Below, one piece after another: positions 6,495 to 7,010 of a DNA stretch of 7,010 nt; position 1 is the first letter of the stretch; the number at the start of each line of letters is the position of its first letter. A model generated the notes under the pieces. It saw only the letters and a program-made list of their open reading frames with translations. It was not told the DNA's origin and searched no databases. Source of the stretch: an uncultured Methylococcaceae bacterium (lineage in GTDB: Bacteria; Pseudomonadota; Gammaproteobacteria; Methylococcales; Methylomonadaceae); NCBI GenBank assembly GCA_903873045.1, contig CAIQND010000665.1, positions 1 to 7,010 of the forward strand, given 5' to 3'. The translations under genes were made by a program, and so were the position numbers.

Positions 6495-7010
6495 AAAGCT
6501 CAAAATTTTAAGTTCGCTTATAGTTCAATCTTTTTTAAAAAGAGCGTACACAACAACTCGTTGTACTCGCCTTGCTTGTCAGCGGATAATGAGCAAAATA
6601 ACACCGCACCTCAATGACTTATTGGTAAATCATTGAGGTGCGGGATTATTTACTTATGCCGTTAAACAATACCTTCATCAAACGGAAAAGCTAATGCGAC
6701 AGCTCGAAGGTATAAATATTAAGAGTATGCTGGCTCTGAAAATCGTTTCCATAGCCAGAAAACACAAGCACTGGATTAAAAACTGTTTAGCATTTTTGCC
6801 AAGTGAATTTTTAATCAACAACCAAATTATCAATACCACAAAGATCGGCTGAACTCACGTCAGGGCTGCCTTGCTTTTGTATTGTTAAATTATAATAGTT
6901 ATAAACCATATTCGCGTACTTTCATTATATCGGTCATTGTTGACGACTGAGTCGTAATAGAATCTTTTGTGGATATTCATGCAAAAACACGTTTTAAATC
7001 CCCCCTATTT
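6495..7010. other. 516-bp 3' flank of rpmE with no convincing gene
   Basis: Apart from the hairpin at 6604-6643 I cannot assign anything here. Two tiny ORFs overlap on opposite strands. One runs 6694-6852 (+, 52 aa, MRQLEGINIKSMLALKIVSI..., with GGA 7 nt before the ATG); the other runs 6909-6811 (-, 32 aa, MVYNYYNLTIQKQGSPDV...). Neither matches a family I recognise, and both could be chance frames or eroded remnants. The right edge (AAATCCCCCCTATTT, 6996-7010) contains a C-run like that in the 3474-3580 repeat and may begin another repeat copy. No tRNA or other structured RNA gene was recognised. Confidence 0.5.
6604..6643. terminator. Strong hairpin, possible terminator of rpmE
   Basis: A perfect 14-bp stem (CCGCACCTCAATGA at 6604-6617 with TCATTGAGGTGCGG at 6630-6643) encloses a 12-nt loop. 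It lies 110 nt after the rpmE stop. There is no U-tract: the plus side continues GATTATTTAC and the minus side TGTTATTTTGC. The minus side is slightly more T-rich, so it could serve either strand, act as an mRNA-stabilising 3' structure, or be another small palindromic repeat. Confidence 0.5.

Noticed and set aside
6442..6636. 64-aa plus-strand ORF overlapping the rpmE end
   Set aside because: It overlaps the conserved L31 C-terminus out of frame and ends inside the 6604-6643 hairpin; no start signal or family resemblance.

Overview
The window looks like an ordinary chromosomal stretch of an AT-leaning gammaproteobacterium. Codon use, the sulfite reductase + DUF934 pair, NhaD, a roughly 420-residue AmpG-type transporter and the dispersed palindromes would suit an environmental lineage such as the methanotrophic Methylococcales. 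That placement is inferred from overall resemblance and was not tested. I see no phage, transposase, CRISPR or defence genes.

Layout. (1) Positions 1-1876, minus strand: a sulfite reductase hemoprotein (cysI) runs leftward and overlaps by 14 nt the start of a DUF934 gene cut off by the window edge; this is a sulfur-assimilation pair. (2) Positions 1877-2031: a short divergent control region. (3) Positions 2032-3390, plus strand: an NhaD-type Na+/H+ antiporter with a signal peptide, followed by a strong Rho-independent terminator. (4) Positions 3437-3666: a gene-free, MITE-like nested palindrome with 22-bp perfect outer inverted arms and an inner pair of C/G-run hairpins. (5) Positions 3759-5012, plus strand: an AmpG-like muropeptide permease of the major facilitator superfamily. 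(6) Positions 5013-5431: no gene, but two further inverted-repeat units and fragments resembling the outer arms of the 3437 element. (7) Positions 5432-6199, minus strand: exodeoxyribonuclease III (xth). (8) Positions 6200-6293: a compact divergent promoter region whose two -10 hexamers overlap on opposite strands. (9) Positions 6294-6494, plus strand: zinc-binding ribosomal protein L31 (rpmE). (10) Positions 6495-7010: no convincing gene, with a 14-bp-stem hairpin at 6604-6643.

The genes are mostly independent housekeeping units: sulfite to sulfide reduction, sodium/proton homeostasis, possible cell-wall recycling, base-excision repair and translation. Only the cysI/DUF934 pair looks like an operon. 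I found no new multigene system. The items most worth a second look are the nested repeat element, the cluster of unrelated palindromes in the two non-coding gaps, the symmetric divergent -10 elements, and the unexplained 3' flank of rpmE.
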